Assembly: GCA_916048095.2 (NCBI GenBank)
Contig: OU696575.1
Span: forward strand, 10,632,968 to 10,696,967
Direction of reading: 5' to 3'
Length of the DNA: 64,000 nucleotides
Origin: Sacculina carcini
Taxonomy: Eukaryota > Arthropoda > Thecostraca > Sacculinidae
Position numbers and translations under genes: made by a program. Numbering within the stretch: the first letter of the stretch is position 1; each line of letters starts with the position of its first letter. The notes under the pieces were generated by a model that saw only the letters and a program-made list of their open reading frames with translations, did not search any database and was not told where the DNA came from. Positions 45,494 to 58,699 of this stretch are shown here, piece by piece.

Positions 45494-48202
45494 ATGAGAA
45501 ATCGTCGTGTCAGTGGCGGCGGTAGTGGGGGAGCTAATGGTCGAGTTGATATGTTGGCTCGGTTTTCGTTGCGACGAGTTTTGCGACTGCACTGTCGTAA
45601 TAGCGTTGACTCACAGAAACCCAACAACGGTGAGCTCAGCACCATACGCACTCACTCACTCATTTACTCATTCATTTACTCATTCATTTATTCACTCATT
45701 TATTCACTCATTTACTCACTCATTCAATCACTCATTTACTCACTCATTTACTCACTCATTTACTCACTCATTTATTCACTCATTTACTCACTCATTTACT
45801 CACTCATTCGCTCACTCATTCAATCACTCATTTACTCACTCATTTACTCACACTCATTCATTCACTCACTCATTTACTCACTCATTTACTCACTCATTCA
45901 CTCACACTCACTCATTGATTCACTGCTGAGTTTACGACAGGGGCTCCTAACTTGGGGTACTCACATCCCCAAGGGCTCGAGCCTGGTTCCTATGGGGAGC
46001 GTGTATTGCTGTGCTAAACTAAAGAAGGAATCTTCTTGAAGGAACTGGAAGCTGTTTTAAATCGGTGTCAACACTGTTAACATAACATAACATATATAAG
46101 TGATTCAAGGTTAAGAATCACTTATATAAGGTAACGTCATGTATTGTGGGTAGGCCGCTTACACATGGGGACATCGGCTCGTGCGTTTGCCCGTTCACAC
46201 ATGCCTCCTATGTGTGTGTATTCACCGGTTTGTTGATACGGTAGAAGAGCTTTTTAGGCTCGGACTATCCCGTCTCTATATCCACAATTCGGTCCAGCTT
46301 TGTCTTAAATGTGCTAACCATTTCACTATTGACCACTTCTTCCCTTAATTAATTATATTTATCCACGCATCTATATACTAGAAAACTAGTTTTTCAAATT
46401 ACTGCGGCACCTCGTTTTTTCAGTTTTCTCTTGTGTCCTCTTCTTCCACTGGATTGTGCATAACTCGAGAAAAACTGTTCCGTCTCATCCGTTTCCGACA
46501 TCTACTTGAATACTGCTATCAGGTCCCCTCGTTCTCGCCTTTTTTCCAATGTAAACAGTCCCAATTTTTCCAATCTTTCTCCATATGTCAAATTCTTTAG
46601 CTCTGGTATTAACTTAGTTGCTATCCTCTGAACGCTCTCCAATTTTGCAAACTTCTTTTTTCATATGTGGTGACCAAACAATTTTAGCGTATTTCAATTT
46701 GGCTCTTATTATTGACACTATTATTTTTTGGAGGGTTTCTAGATCCAAATAGTTAAAAACGTGTCTTATCTGTGCTATGGTCCTGTATGCCGCACTCACA
46801 ATTTTTCCTATGTGTTTCTCCGTCGACAATGTATTTTGCACCACTACACCTAGCTCCTTCTCCTCATCAACCTCCGATATTGAATCATTGCCTATCAGAT
46901 ATTGAAAATCGGGCCTATATATGCTTTTTCCTATTTTCAACACATGACACTTTGTTTTGTTAAACTCCATATTCCATTTGTTTGCCCATATGTGAATCTT
47001 TTCTAGGTCTTGCTGTTGCTTTATGCAGTCATCAATTGTTCTCACCGGTCTCACAAGTTTAGCATCGTCTGCAAATAAACTCATGTATGACTCGACTCCC
47101 TCAAAAATGTCGTTGACGAACACTAGGAACATTGTAGGAGCAAGTACTGAGCCCTGAGGCACTCCGCTGGTCACATTCCTTCAACATGATTGAGCTCCTC
47201 TGACACTAGTCGACATTTTTATATCCGTTAAGTAATCGCTCATCCATTCATGAATGTTTCCTTCTATGCCACCCACAAATTTTAGCTTCCATAGTAATCT
47301 CTGCAACGGTACCTTGTCAAAGGCCTTTTTCATATCCAGGTAGACACAGTCCACCCTTCTCGTTCCTGTATTATATCAATTACTTTTGAATAGTAGTTCC
47401 ACAAATTTGTTTGACACGACTTTTTCTGTCTAAATCCGTATTGCCTCTCTAACAGCATGTTATGTCCCTCGAAATACTCGACCCATATGTTACTGATAAT
47501 TCGTTCGTACAGTTTACACAGCACACAAGTCAGTGAGACAGGTCTATCATTTCCAGGCTCATTTCTCGCACCATATTTATATATTGGTGTGATCCATACA
47601 GTCTTCCACTCCCTGGGTACTCTTCCAATGTGTAATGATGTTTTCAATATGTTGAAAATTGGCTCCAATAGCTGCTATTTGCAGTCTTTTAAAATCTTTC
47701 CGGATATTCCGTCAGGTCCGATAGATTTCCTGCCATCGAGTTCGTTTAGCAGACCTAATACTTCTCTTCTAGTAACTTCAATGCTCTGTAGAGTATTGTC
47801 ATTAGTTATTGTATGTTCATATTTAAATTCACGTTCCTTGGTGAATATAGTTTAGTATTTCACATATGGTCTCTTCATCTTCATATTCACCATTGTCGGT
47901 TGTGAGGCTTCGTATCCCAATTTTGTGTTTTAGTCGATTATTCACATATCTATAGAACAATTTTGCTTCTTCACGGCAGTTAATCAGGATGCTTTTCTCA
48001 CATCTCCTCTGTTCTTGTCGACGGACTCTCACAGTTGTTTCAGTGTGTGTGTTTGTATGTGTGTGTGTGTTTGTGTGTGTGTGTGTCCGATGCATACATT
48101 TTTTAGCATGCACGTATTTCACATGCCATCGGACAAATATTTGTCATTGTTCATGATTGCAACTGATCATTACGTGCAACAGCCATATTACAAGTGTGTA
48201 TC

Positions 48203-48278
<76 letters not shown>

Positions 48279-51200
48279 GAGTGTGTGAGTAAGAGAGAGA
48301 GCTAGGGGTTGTGAGATTATATCAATATGCTATTGTACACTTTGTTTAGATTGTTCATTTTCCTTATGTTTTGACTCTCCATGTTAGGCTAGTTTCACAC
48401 GAGGCAACTGCGGTTGTCGGTTGCTCGCTGGGGCAACTAGTGGCCGACACCGAAGTTGCCGCCACCGCTTGGTTAATATTGTTTCCAATGGCAGCTTTCA
48501 CACGAGGACACACAATACGATCAGCCGTGGTTTTCAGCGTGTATTCAGCGCGTGCAATATGGTCTAGCACGCCTGCAGTGCTGATTCAGTGTAATGAGTG
48601 TTGTGTATTCAGAACTGGCGTGCGTAGAGAAATTGAAATGGAACAAGTTAATTGTCGTAATATCATTGATAAAATAAATACGGGACAGTTTATCCTGCGT
48701 GTTTATTCAGCCACATACATCTCAATGCAACTTCTCAACTAAAAACGACCACCTCTCTTATTAATCTGTTGATTTTTCTGGTTTCTGTGTGTGTGTCTCA
48801 CATTATCTATGTATGTGTGTGTGTGTGTCTGTGTGTGTGTGTGTGTGTGTACTCACTCACTAGTTGTACTCACTAGTTGTTGTGTACAGGAGATGAGCAA
48901 GGCTCAGACTGTCCTGTCTCCAAACCCACTATTGTCTAATCTACGCTTAAATTGTCAAATACTACTTGATTCCACTACATACTTTTCAAGACTATTCCAA
49001 ACGTCGATACAACTATTTGGGAAACTATATTTCTTTATATCCCTAACCACTCTGGTCTGCCTAAGGCATTTATTGTGTCCCCTTCGATCTCTCTCACTCC
49101 AAACTACCCGACCTTTTCTATCCAGTTTGTCTTTGCCAATGCTATGCTTAAAAACGTGTGTGTGTGTGTGTTTAATTGCCAGTAGCATCAGATACTCAGG
49201 CGAGTGTTACAGCAGCTGAACACGGTTCATCTCGTAAATCATCATCTACATCTTCGTCTTCATCATGTCCACTGGGCGCTGGTGCGTCCGCTCCACACAC
49301 GGTAAGCAAACGCCATTCAACACATCTGTCATCATTTGTCATCATGGTAATCTGGTAGTCTGACACATTATGCTAATATTACCCGCATGTCAGTCAAGTA
49401 TAAATATATTGTAATTAGATACTGTACTAAATAGGATTCTGAGCAGACCATGATTAAATTTAAATAGTTATATAATATAGTTTATATATAATAAATAAGT
49501 TTAGTGTATAGTTTAAACAGTTATATTTAAAAGCATAATACTCACTCATATAGAGATAATTATTACATCTATGTAGACTTGGACCGCAATGCCTGATTTG
49601 TGCACAATTTTGGCTCACTGTCCCAATTGTTGTTGCCTCTCTAATATACACACGTGTGATATGGGTTAAACATAATTTAATCTAGGGCTAGATTCGAACC
49701 GGCGACCTTCCGGCTGCGAAACTAACACCTCACCGCTACACCACTTAGACGCCAACCATATGTGGTATTAAATGCTATAGTATTTCAGAGTTGTGGTACA
49801 TCCATGTTTGTGTCACGTTGTTTTGATCACAACACATCACAACACATAAGCAGCAATTACAACTTTTAAAACTTTATCTGCACCAGCTAATTCATTAACT
49901 AGGATTAGCCTAGCAAATATACGGCCTTGGTTAATCCTGTGTGTGTGTGTGTGTGTGTGTGTGTATTGCAAGCACGGTGTATATAGCTTGAATATAGAAA
50001 CATCGATTGGATCAATTTTAGTGGGTGTGTTTTTATTTCATTCATACTTTCTCATCGCCTTTTTTCCGTCATCAATCGGAGTATCGTTAGCATCTGTTCT
50101 GCTCTTCCTTGGAGTGATTTTCTAGGGGAGACGGACTTTGGTGTGTGTGTGTCTGTATTACGATATATACACCGCATGGGTGTTGACGTGTATATTTCTG
50201 ACTGACACACACACACACACACACACACATGCACACATCCTCACACGCACCTATATACACATGCATATACAAAAGCACACACATGCAAACACACACAAAT
50301 ACGTGTACACACATACACACAAAAAAGCACACTCGCGCGCGCACACACAGCTTAGGTAGGATTTTTGCGAATTTTGTTACTGCAGAATATCACGTCAATT
50401 CTTGCTTCATCGTTGCTTGCATTCATCGTTGGTCTATGACGATATTTTTTCACACACATACAGCCCAATGGCATGTCTGTATGTCTGTCTGTGTGTGTGT
50501 GTGTATGTGTAAGTAATGGATTTGTCATAAACAATTGTTTATGACAAATCAACGACAACGATAACGATATGACAAACAAACAGGAATGCAATATGTGCAT
50601 TTATTTGATTATATGCAATATATGCAAGTTAACCAGTAGTGCCATGTATGCATATATGAATGCATACATGCATATATATATTGCCTAAGTTTGTTTCTCA
50701 AACCTAAACTTCTTCAATGCACAAATCAATAAACAAATCAATAAATTGCGTGGTGCTATTTTGCATATTGAAAAGCGGTGATGAACACCATGTAACTCAA
50801 TTACGCATCACCCATACACCTATCACAAATAAATTGTGTGCTGGTGTGCGTGTACATTTAGTGAGTTGTAATATCGTGAAATCAATGCTGGAATCATGCG
50901 TTCCATCTTCCTTGTGTTGTAAACTTTCCTCAATTTGCTATTCGCTCTTTTTTATATTGTATGTATGACGATAGATTTTTACACCTTTTTTACAATAAAT
51001 TATTGTCTATTTTATCTACCCCCTGTTGTGTGTAGCTTACAAAAACAGATTTGTTTAATGTCCTTGTGTTTCCTGTAGTAATTTTATTGTTAATCTGACC
51101 ACTTTTTTCGTCTTTCATTCAGTGGTGTTTATTGTAATGTCTCTTCAATCTGCGTTGAAATTTGAACTTTTCGTTATAGAGTATCAAATTCTTTGGCGAT

Positions 51201-53046
51201 CTTTGAACTTTGATCAAATTGGTCCAATATTTTTCCATATGAGGATCATATACAGAGGTTTTGTACTCTAATGGTGTGTGTGTGTGTGTGTGTGTGTGTT
51301 AATGTAATGTAATGTAAAGTAATGAGTGTGTACGCGTGCACGTGTGTGAGTGTTTTTGAGATTTTCGGGTGAAAGGCGCGATATAAATATATTAACCCAA
51401 TACGTCGCATAATTATATTGAGTACTACAATTTTGACATTTTCAAGCTCGTATATCAATTAATTTAAAAGAATTTTTTTAATATTGTGTTGATAACTAAG
51501 AAACGTTCCTAATAAATACAACCTAATTATTAAATATGGCTTAATGTAGAAGACAAAACGAAATATGGCAGTGGCGGATTCAGAGAGCAATTTTGAGAGG
51601 GGCTGAATTTTGTATGCAACCTCTTTGCGACAATGCTTATATCCACAAATTCTGAAGACAACTATTTTTCTTGACCACTTTTAGTAAACCTCTTATGAGG
51701 TTATGAGGAGTTGATGGAAACTTTGGGGGCATTCACCCCTATGAGTTGGTAATGTTGTGTTGCTGAAGGCAGAGTAGTAGTACGTATTGTCATAGTGTGA
51801 GCGATTTTGAAACGTTCAAGTGAAAGGCGCGATGGAAATGTCTTAACGCTTTACCTTCGGATTTTGTTCCGTAATTATTTTCCTGCTTGTCATTTTGGGA
51901 TGAGTAGAAACCACATGATATTCATATTGCAAGCAACTAATAAGCCATCATACATCTTAGCATGTCTGCAACACAGAGGCAAACATATCTTGTTGCAAAA
52001 TATCTGGCTAGAACGTTTATGTCTGACGTTAAGATCAGTGAGGTACAGCCATATGGCATTGTTTCTTAAACTTCTCCAGTCTTCTGACTTCTTTCGAATC
52101 AGCAGTCACTTTTTGCAGCCACCTGAATGCTTGATAGCTATACGAAAATTAAAAACTACAAACGACGTAATAACAAAACGTCTTATCCAATATTGATTCA
52201 TGCAACTGCTTTAAGAAGATTGAGCAAAAATACGTTTTTCAGCAAAAATATAATACATATGCATACATATAATTTATTATTTTTAATTTACAGGAATCCT
52301 CGCACCCTCTAGGAACCAGATTTACACCCCCGATTAAGAACACCTGTGTGTGTGCGTGTGTGTGTGTGTGTTAGAGTGTGGACGTGCCGTGTGGTAGTGG
52401 CGTTGGTCGTGAGTGTGTTGTATGCATGGAGCACATTGTCGAAAACGACGTTGCTGACACCAACATCGAAGCCGGCGGCGGCGATGATGCTGCTGCTGAT
52501 AATGAGGTGGGTGTTGGTGATCGCCGGTTTGTGCGGTTGAGTCAGTGTGGACATGCGTCGTGTTGTCGCCAGTGTTTGCGGCGTTATGTGCGCGGCGAGA
52601 TTCTGGAGATGCGACCTCGTGTCAGCTGTCCTCTGTGCCCACAACGTCTCCATCCATCTGGTGAGTCAGTGCTGTGCAACAACAGTGATTCTGCAACATT
52701 GCTTCTCAACGGGGACCATATGACGCTCCAGTGGGACAATGGGATTTTATAGATTTTTTTTATTCATTATGATAATCCAATGTTATCGTGAAAATTCCAA
52801 AGATTTAATTGAAAGTTTTGGTGGAGTAAAAGATATGGGAAATATGGCTGTTTGGCCTAAAAGAATCAAACTTTAACTCGCTTTGAGCTAGTTATAAAAT
52901 TAGTATTTTCATAAATATTTTGAAGCAAATGTTTTTGAACCATAATTCTACCCGCACTCATTGAAATTCAAACTTCGTGAAATAAGTGTCACCCTACTGT
53001 ATATATATGTAGATATATACCGGTATGTGCGTGTGTGTGTTTGTGG

Positions 53047-53119
<73 letters not shown>

Positions 53120-54280
53120 TGTTTATCTATATCACAGGCTTGGTACTTGTATGGATTTTGTTTAGCTTCGCTAAAAATTAATTCAAAATCAATTGGTCAA
53201 TATTAACATTGTTAATTATTCGATACTGTACACAATTATGTTTGCAGAAAATATGTATGTCTGTATACCAGTATATGCATGAATGTTTGGGTGTGTGTGT
53301 AGTTATGTGTGTGTGTGTGTGTGTATGTTTGAGCGTTATGTAGGGCAATTGACATTACATACACTATCCAAGCCAACACCAGTTAACACAAGCCTATCTA
53401 TCTGTCTGTCTGGCAGATATATATAGTATAGTGGACGACGCATTAGTGATGGAGCGATATGAAGCCATGATGGTACGACTAGCGTTGGCTACAGAAGCTG
53501 ATGCTCGTTGGTGTCCCATGCCTGACTGCGGGTCAGTGTTTTTATTATTATTATTATTATTAATTATGTAAAAATACCGAACAAATCCATATGTACTTAC
53601 ATATACATACTTACACAGTATGTATATATGACATTAGACCTCTTCAAATTTGACTTTTTTCGTCAAACTTATGTAAATTGATATTATTCCCATTCTCCAA
53701 GGTCTAAATGAACTAAATATGCCGGTTACTTTGATCTTGGACCTTGGCTATGCCCGCCTCAAGAGCCATGTAGCTTTATTGTTGACGTTCTTCAAAAACG
53801 CTGCAAAATTCGGGATATCATGTCATTGTTTTCATTGTAGATTCCCAGAGGTTAATGCTATAACACTGAAAGTGATACCAAACGAAAGCTAATACAATGG
53901 TTTTTTCAAATCAAATATTGGCATACCAATTACTGTAAAAGTTCTATTACAACGACATACCGTTCTATTTGTCCACTAGCTGGTCAGAATTTTGACAAGA
54001 TACGCAATATTATATTTGAACTCACAAATTAGCACAAATACACTGTGATTGCTGCTAAATAACATTACAAATTCACTAGTAAAAATCCGGTGACAAATTC
54101 GCTATTGTAGTTGTCAATTTGTGTCGTTAATAATGTATCGTTTAATTCAATATTCATCCATACACTTCACAGTGCGTGTGTGTGTGTCTCTCCTTTCGCA
54201 TTGAGTTCGTTTCGTATTTGACTTGTGCAGGCTGCATCATACCACTTGTATGTATGTGTGTGTGTGTTTTTTCCTCAATA

Positions 54281-54324
<44 letters not shown>

Positions 54325-54454
54325 TGTATTTTTGCGTATGTAAACGGGAATGTCTGTGTTTGTGCGTATATGTGATTGTCTGTTTTGTGTGTGTGTGTGT
54401 GTGTGTTTCTGCGCGTGATTGTGTATGTGTATGTCTCTTGTGTTTGAGTGTATG

Positions 54455-54494
<40 letters not shown>

Positions 54495-55730
54495 TGTGTG
54501 TGTGTGTGTGTGAGCGCTTTTGAGACCTTCGGGTGAAAAGCGCGATATAAATGTCTTAACGTAACGTAATGTGTGTCGGTGTGTGTATGTGTGGGTGTAG
54601 ATTTAGATTTGTATTTATTGTCATACACAAACAATCAATTCAATGATAACAAAAGGAGATAAATAAAAATATGACAAATGTCCATCGAGCATCGAGCATC
54701 CTTAATGGACATGAGAAATATTACAATGTGAACATCATTTCGCTTAACAACAAGAACATCGCTAAACTGGAAGAACATCGCAGAACAACAAGAAAACCGC
54801 AAAACAGCAGCCGTAACATCTCAAAACTCTGTGTGTGTAGTTATGTGGTGATAGCTAGCGGTTGTGCTAGTTGTCCGCGGCTATCGTGCGGCCGAACTGT
54901 TTGTGGTGGCACATTTTGCTACCACTGTCAGGCGGCCTGGCACGCCGATGTCACTTGCGCCAGGGCCGCGCGACCAACCGCCTCCTCCTCCTCATCATCG
55001 CGTCATCAGCGCAGACGACCTGGCCGTGCGGCCCCTGGCGGAGGCGGTCCCTCGTCATCATTGCCATCATCATATCGTGTCAGCGATGATGCAGATAGTG
55101 TTCGGGCCTCGGCGTCTTCGAGCGGCTCCAGTTGTTCAGGTGAGCCGAGATTGTTTACCGTGACGATAAGGAAACACTAATACACACACACACATACATA
55201 CACACACATACGTACACTTATTGGGCAATTTGAACGTGTACAGAGATGAGCAAGTGAATTAGTGAAGGACTATAGTACAGTAGTAAGTTATCAAGAGAGA
55301 TTAGAGAAATTGAAGATGACTACACTAGAAGAAAGAGGATATACCGATTTTTGTTTGACTGGCAAAGTACAAATTCCAAATAAAAAACATCTTCAAATTT
55401 GCAACATCCAAAAGAGCTGAAAAAGAAGCTGAAACAAGCTGAAAAAGATGGCCAAAAATGCAGTTTTCCGCTGATAGATACATCAACGAGTGGAACAGAA
55501 TACCAGACACACAAAAAATTATCAATCAGAAAAGCATTCATCTGTACAAATTCATCAATATATTGGAGTACGTGCTTGTAAATACGCGTGTTTTCGACAC
55601 ACACACACACACATACACACAAGCACACACACACATGCATGCACAATTATATCCAACAACACAAAAATATTGAACAATAAAAAAGACGCGAGGAAACTGT
55701 GGCGCATTGAAATAACTACCAGACTATGGT

Positions 55731-55766
<36 letters not shown>

Positions 55767-55995
55767 TGCGGAATTAATCGCTGCTGGATACAACCAATTA
55801 TCAACACAGTGGGAGCAATATGTGATAGGAATAACAAACACACACACACACACTCATGAACACACACACACACATGACTTCAGGAGAACAAATTTCTAGA
55901 ATGGTCTTTTTGGGCAAATATTGAGTTATTATTATTCTAAAACAAAAAACAAGGATGTATATATGTGTGTGTGTTTGTGTGTGTTGAAAATACCT

Positions 55996-56031
<36 letters not shown>

Positions 56032-57516
56032 ACGATACTTTACTGTGGCAAAGTGTGTGTGTGTGTGTATGTGTATGTGAGGTTTGGCGTGAGAACGCAC
56101 ACACTTCTCGGAATATAAAGTATTTGAGGTGTATGTGTATGTGTGGGTATGTGTGTGTGTGTGTGTGTGTGTGCTGGTATGTGTGTGTGTGATTCTTTGT
56201 TCGCTTTGAAACGTCTCTTTTTGGCCAAAGCATAGACAATTCAATTATTCATTTTCAAAGCGAAAGATAACAACAAATCATATGCATTCATAGGACCCAG
56301 CAATATTTCAACATCTCTACCGTGTGTGTGTGTGTGTGTGTCTGTAAAGTGCGATACACATGTATTGTCCTAATACATGCACATACACATTGAGATTACA
56401 TGGATGAAACACGCAGGCGGACACACACACACACACACACACATACACATCCGTGTGTGTGTATGCATCATGTATGTAAATGAGTCTTAGCTTCATATTG
56501 GTCCTTTGTCTGGGGACTTGTTCAGCAATGGAGAAATATATCTTTCATTTTATGTGTACGTGTGTGTGTGTGTGTGTGTGTGTAAATTATAGTTTATAAT
56601 TTTTTTCACACGTATAGTAATTGACAGAAGCCTATCAAAGAGAGGCAGTTGAATTGTTAATTGAAGTTCTGTGATGTTTTTTATTAGTTTATATTATCAG
56701 CTTATAATTTATAAATAACATTGAATTACATTATTGTACATAACATGCGATGGTTATTTGCCCACGATAATCTCATCAATATTGCATGTATTGCATACAT
56801 TCACTCAGCAATTGCTCATGTTTCAGGTATATATTGCAAGCTAGTAAATCATGATATTTTCAACAAACAGTCAGAACCAAACTACATTCCCCGACTCAGG
56901 ACAAATATATATGTGTATGTAGGTGTGTGTGTGTGTGTGTGTATGTATCAAGGCCTACGACGTATTTAGTAGTCTTTGGTATGTATGTGTATGTTTGTGT
57001 GTATGTTTGTGTGTCAGAGGTGAAGAATTGTCCGCGATGTCAAATAGCCATTGCCAAAATGGACGACGGCTCTTGTAACCATATGACGTGCGGCTTTTGT
57101 GGTGCCGAATTCTGCTGGCTTTGCATGCAAGAAATATCCGACCTGCACTATCTCAGGTGGGTGATTGGGAGGGATGGGTAGAAAAGGAGAGGGGGTGTCG
57201 CAGAGGCATAGCTAGTTATTAGGCCCGGCACAGGGGCGGTGTCAGTGTGTGGGATTATTGTCATTTTATGTGTGTATGTCTGTGTGTAAATTAAGCTAAG
57301 TGATATTTATTGCACTTCTTATACAGGCTTTTCAGTACAAAATAATGTATAAGAGAATAAATTAAATCATCGCACTCGTCTACACACATTCGCATTCAAA
57401 CACACACACACAAACACATTCAAACACACACACACATGCAATATATATATTTGTGTGTGTGTGTGTGTGTTTATTTCACCGTGTGTCGCGGCATATTCAA
57501 GGTGGTTATGTTTGCA

Positions 57517-57604
<88 letters not shown>

Positions 57605-58661
57605 AGCTGTGCCAGTTTAAAAGATTGGAGCATCTTTGTATGTTACTGTGTCACATTGTGGTACATGTCCTTGATTACAATATATGTGTGTGTGTCAGTG
57701 TGTATGTTTTGTATCGAGATTGGACGATGCAATTGTGTGCGTTTTTCTATGGCCTTGTTCTGATCCAGATGTCCAAGCTATGATATATCTGACTGTATGT
57801 GTGTGTGTGTGTGTGCACAATGTTAGAAGGCTAGTGACGATTATCTGATGCTCGGGTTCAAATCCTGGCTCAGGCAAAACTTTTCCTATATTGATAAGAT
57901 GTTTTCTGTTATAGGGGATGATTGCTTTGGGTTTTTTGTTCCGTGCTCCCAACCCTCGTAGCTTTCGCACTCGGAACACGCTGAGGAGTTTATGATGAAG
58001 AGTTTGGTGGAGTTATCCAACTAGACCACTGGTTCATAACCTTTTTTTCTGGTTCCGCACTTCCTAATGAGCCAACTCATCATTTTCCACACAACAGCGC
58101 TGATAAATCCCTGATAAATTCATTTGTTCCACCAAATTAAATGTCAGCAAGTGATTAGAAACGAAAATAGACAAGCTCGGATTGATAAAAAAAACACTCG
58201 CATTTGACATTATGTTCGACCTTTAATTCCCCACTTTACAACTTATCCATTCTCCACCTGTGGGGAATTGCCTTCACAAGGAGTTGTTTGTGTTTGTCTC
58301 CAGATAGCTACGTTGTTAGTGCTTTTGTTTATGATGCAACTCTGACATTTGAGTACCGACGTGTGTGTGTATGTGTGTGGGTGTTTGTGTGTGTGGGTGT
58401 TTGTGTGTGTGTGGGTGTTTGTGTATGTGAACTTTAGCGACAGTCAATGTACATGCTATACAACTATTTTCATGAGTATTCCCAGACACGTTTGCACATT
58501 TACGCTCACACACACACACGCACACATACACATGCATGTACGATGATTTATGGTTCCTTGTTGGATTGGGCGATTGGCCTTATATGTGTGTGTGTCTTGT
58601 ATATTGGCTATGTAGTGCCATAATGTTATGTTGGATATGATATTACTGTGTGTTGTTTTGT

Positions 58662-58699
<38 letters not shown>

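Larger units (their letters stand above)
51405..52315. mobile_element. hAT-like family 2 copy, broken by nested insertions
   Basis: The left part (TTATATTGAGTACTACAATT and on to AATATGGC at about 51570) and right part (near 52065-52315, with ACAAACGACGTAATAACAAA) match the 23760-24218 element. In between lie a CGGATC-end MITE fragment (51571-51755) and an L2-like tail (51797-51849). Right-part orientation is opposite to expectation, so it may be two copies. Confidence 0.45.

Noticed and set aside
52680..52760. hAT-like end (TGCTTCTCAACGGGG) after RNF19 exon 3
   Set aside because: Only one terminus is visible and it does not match the other families, so I did not annotate an element.
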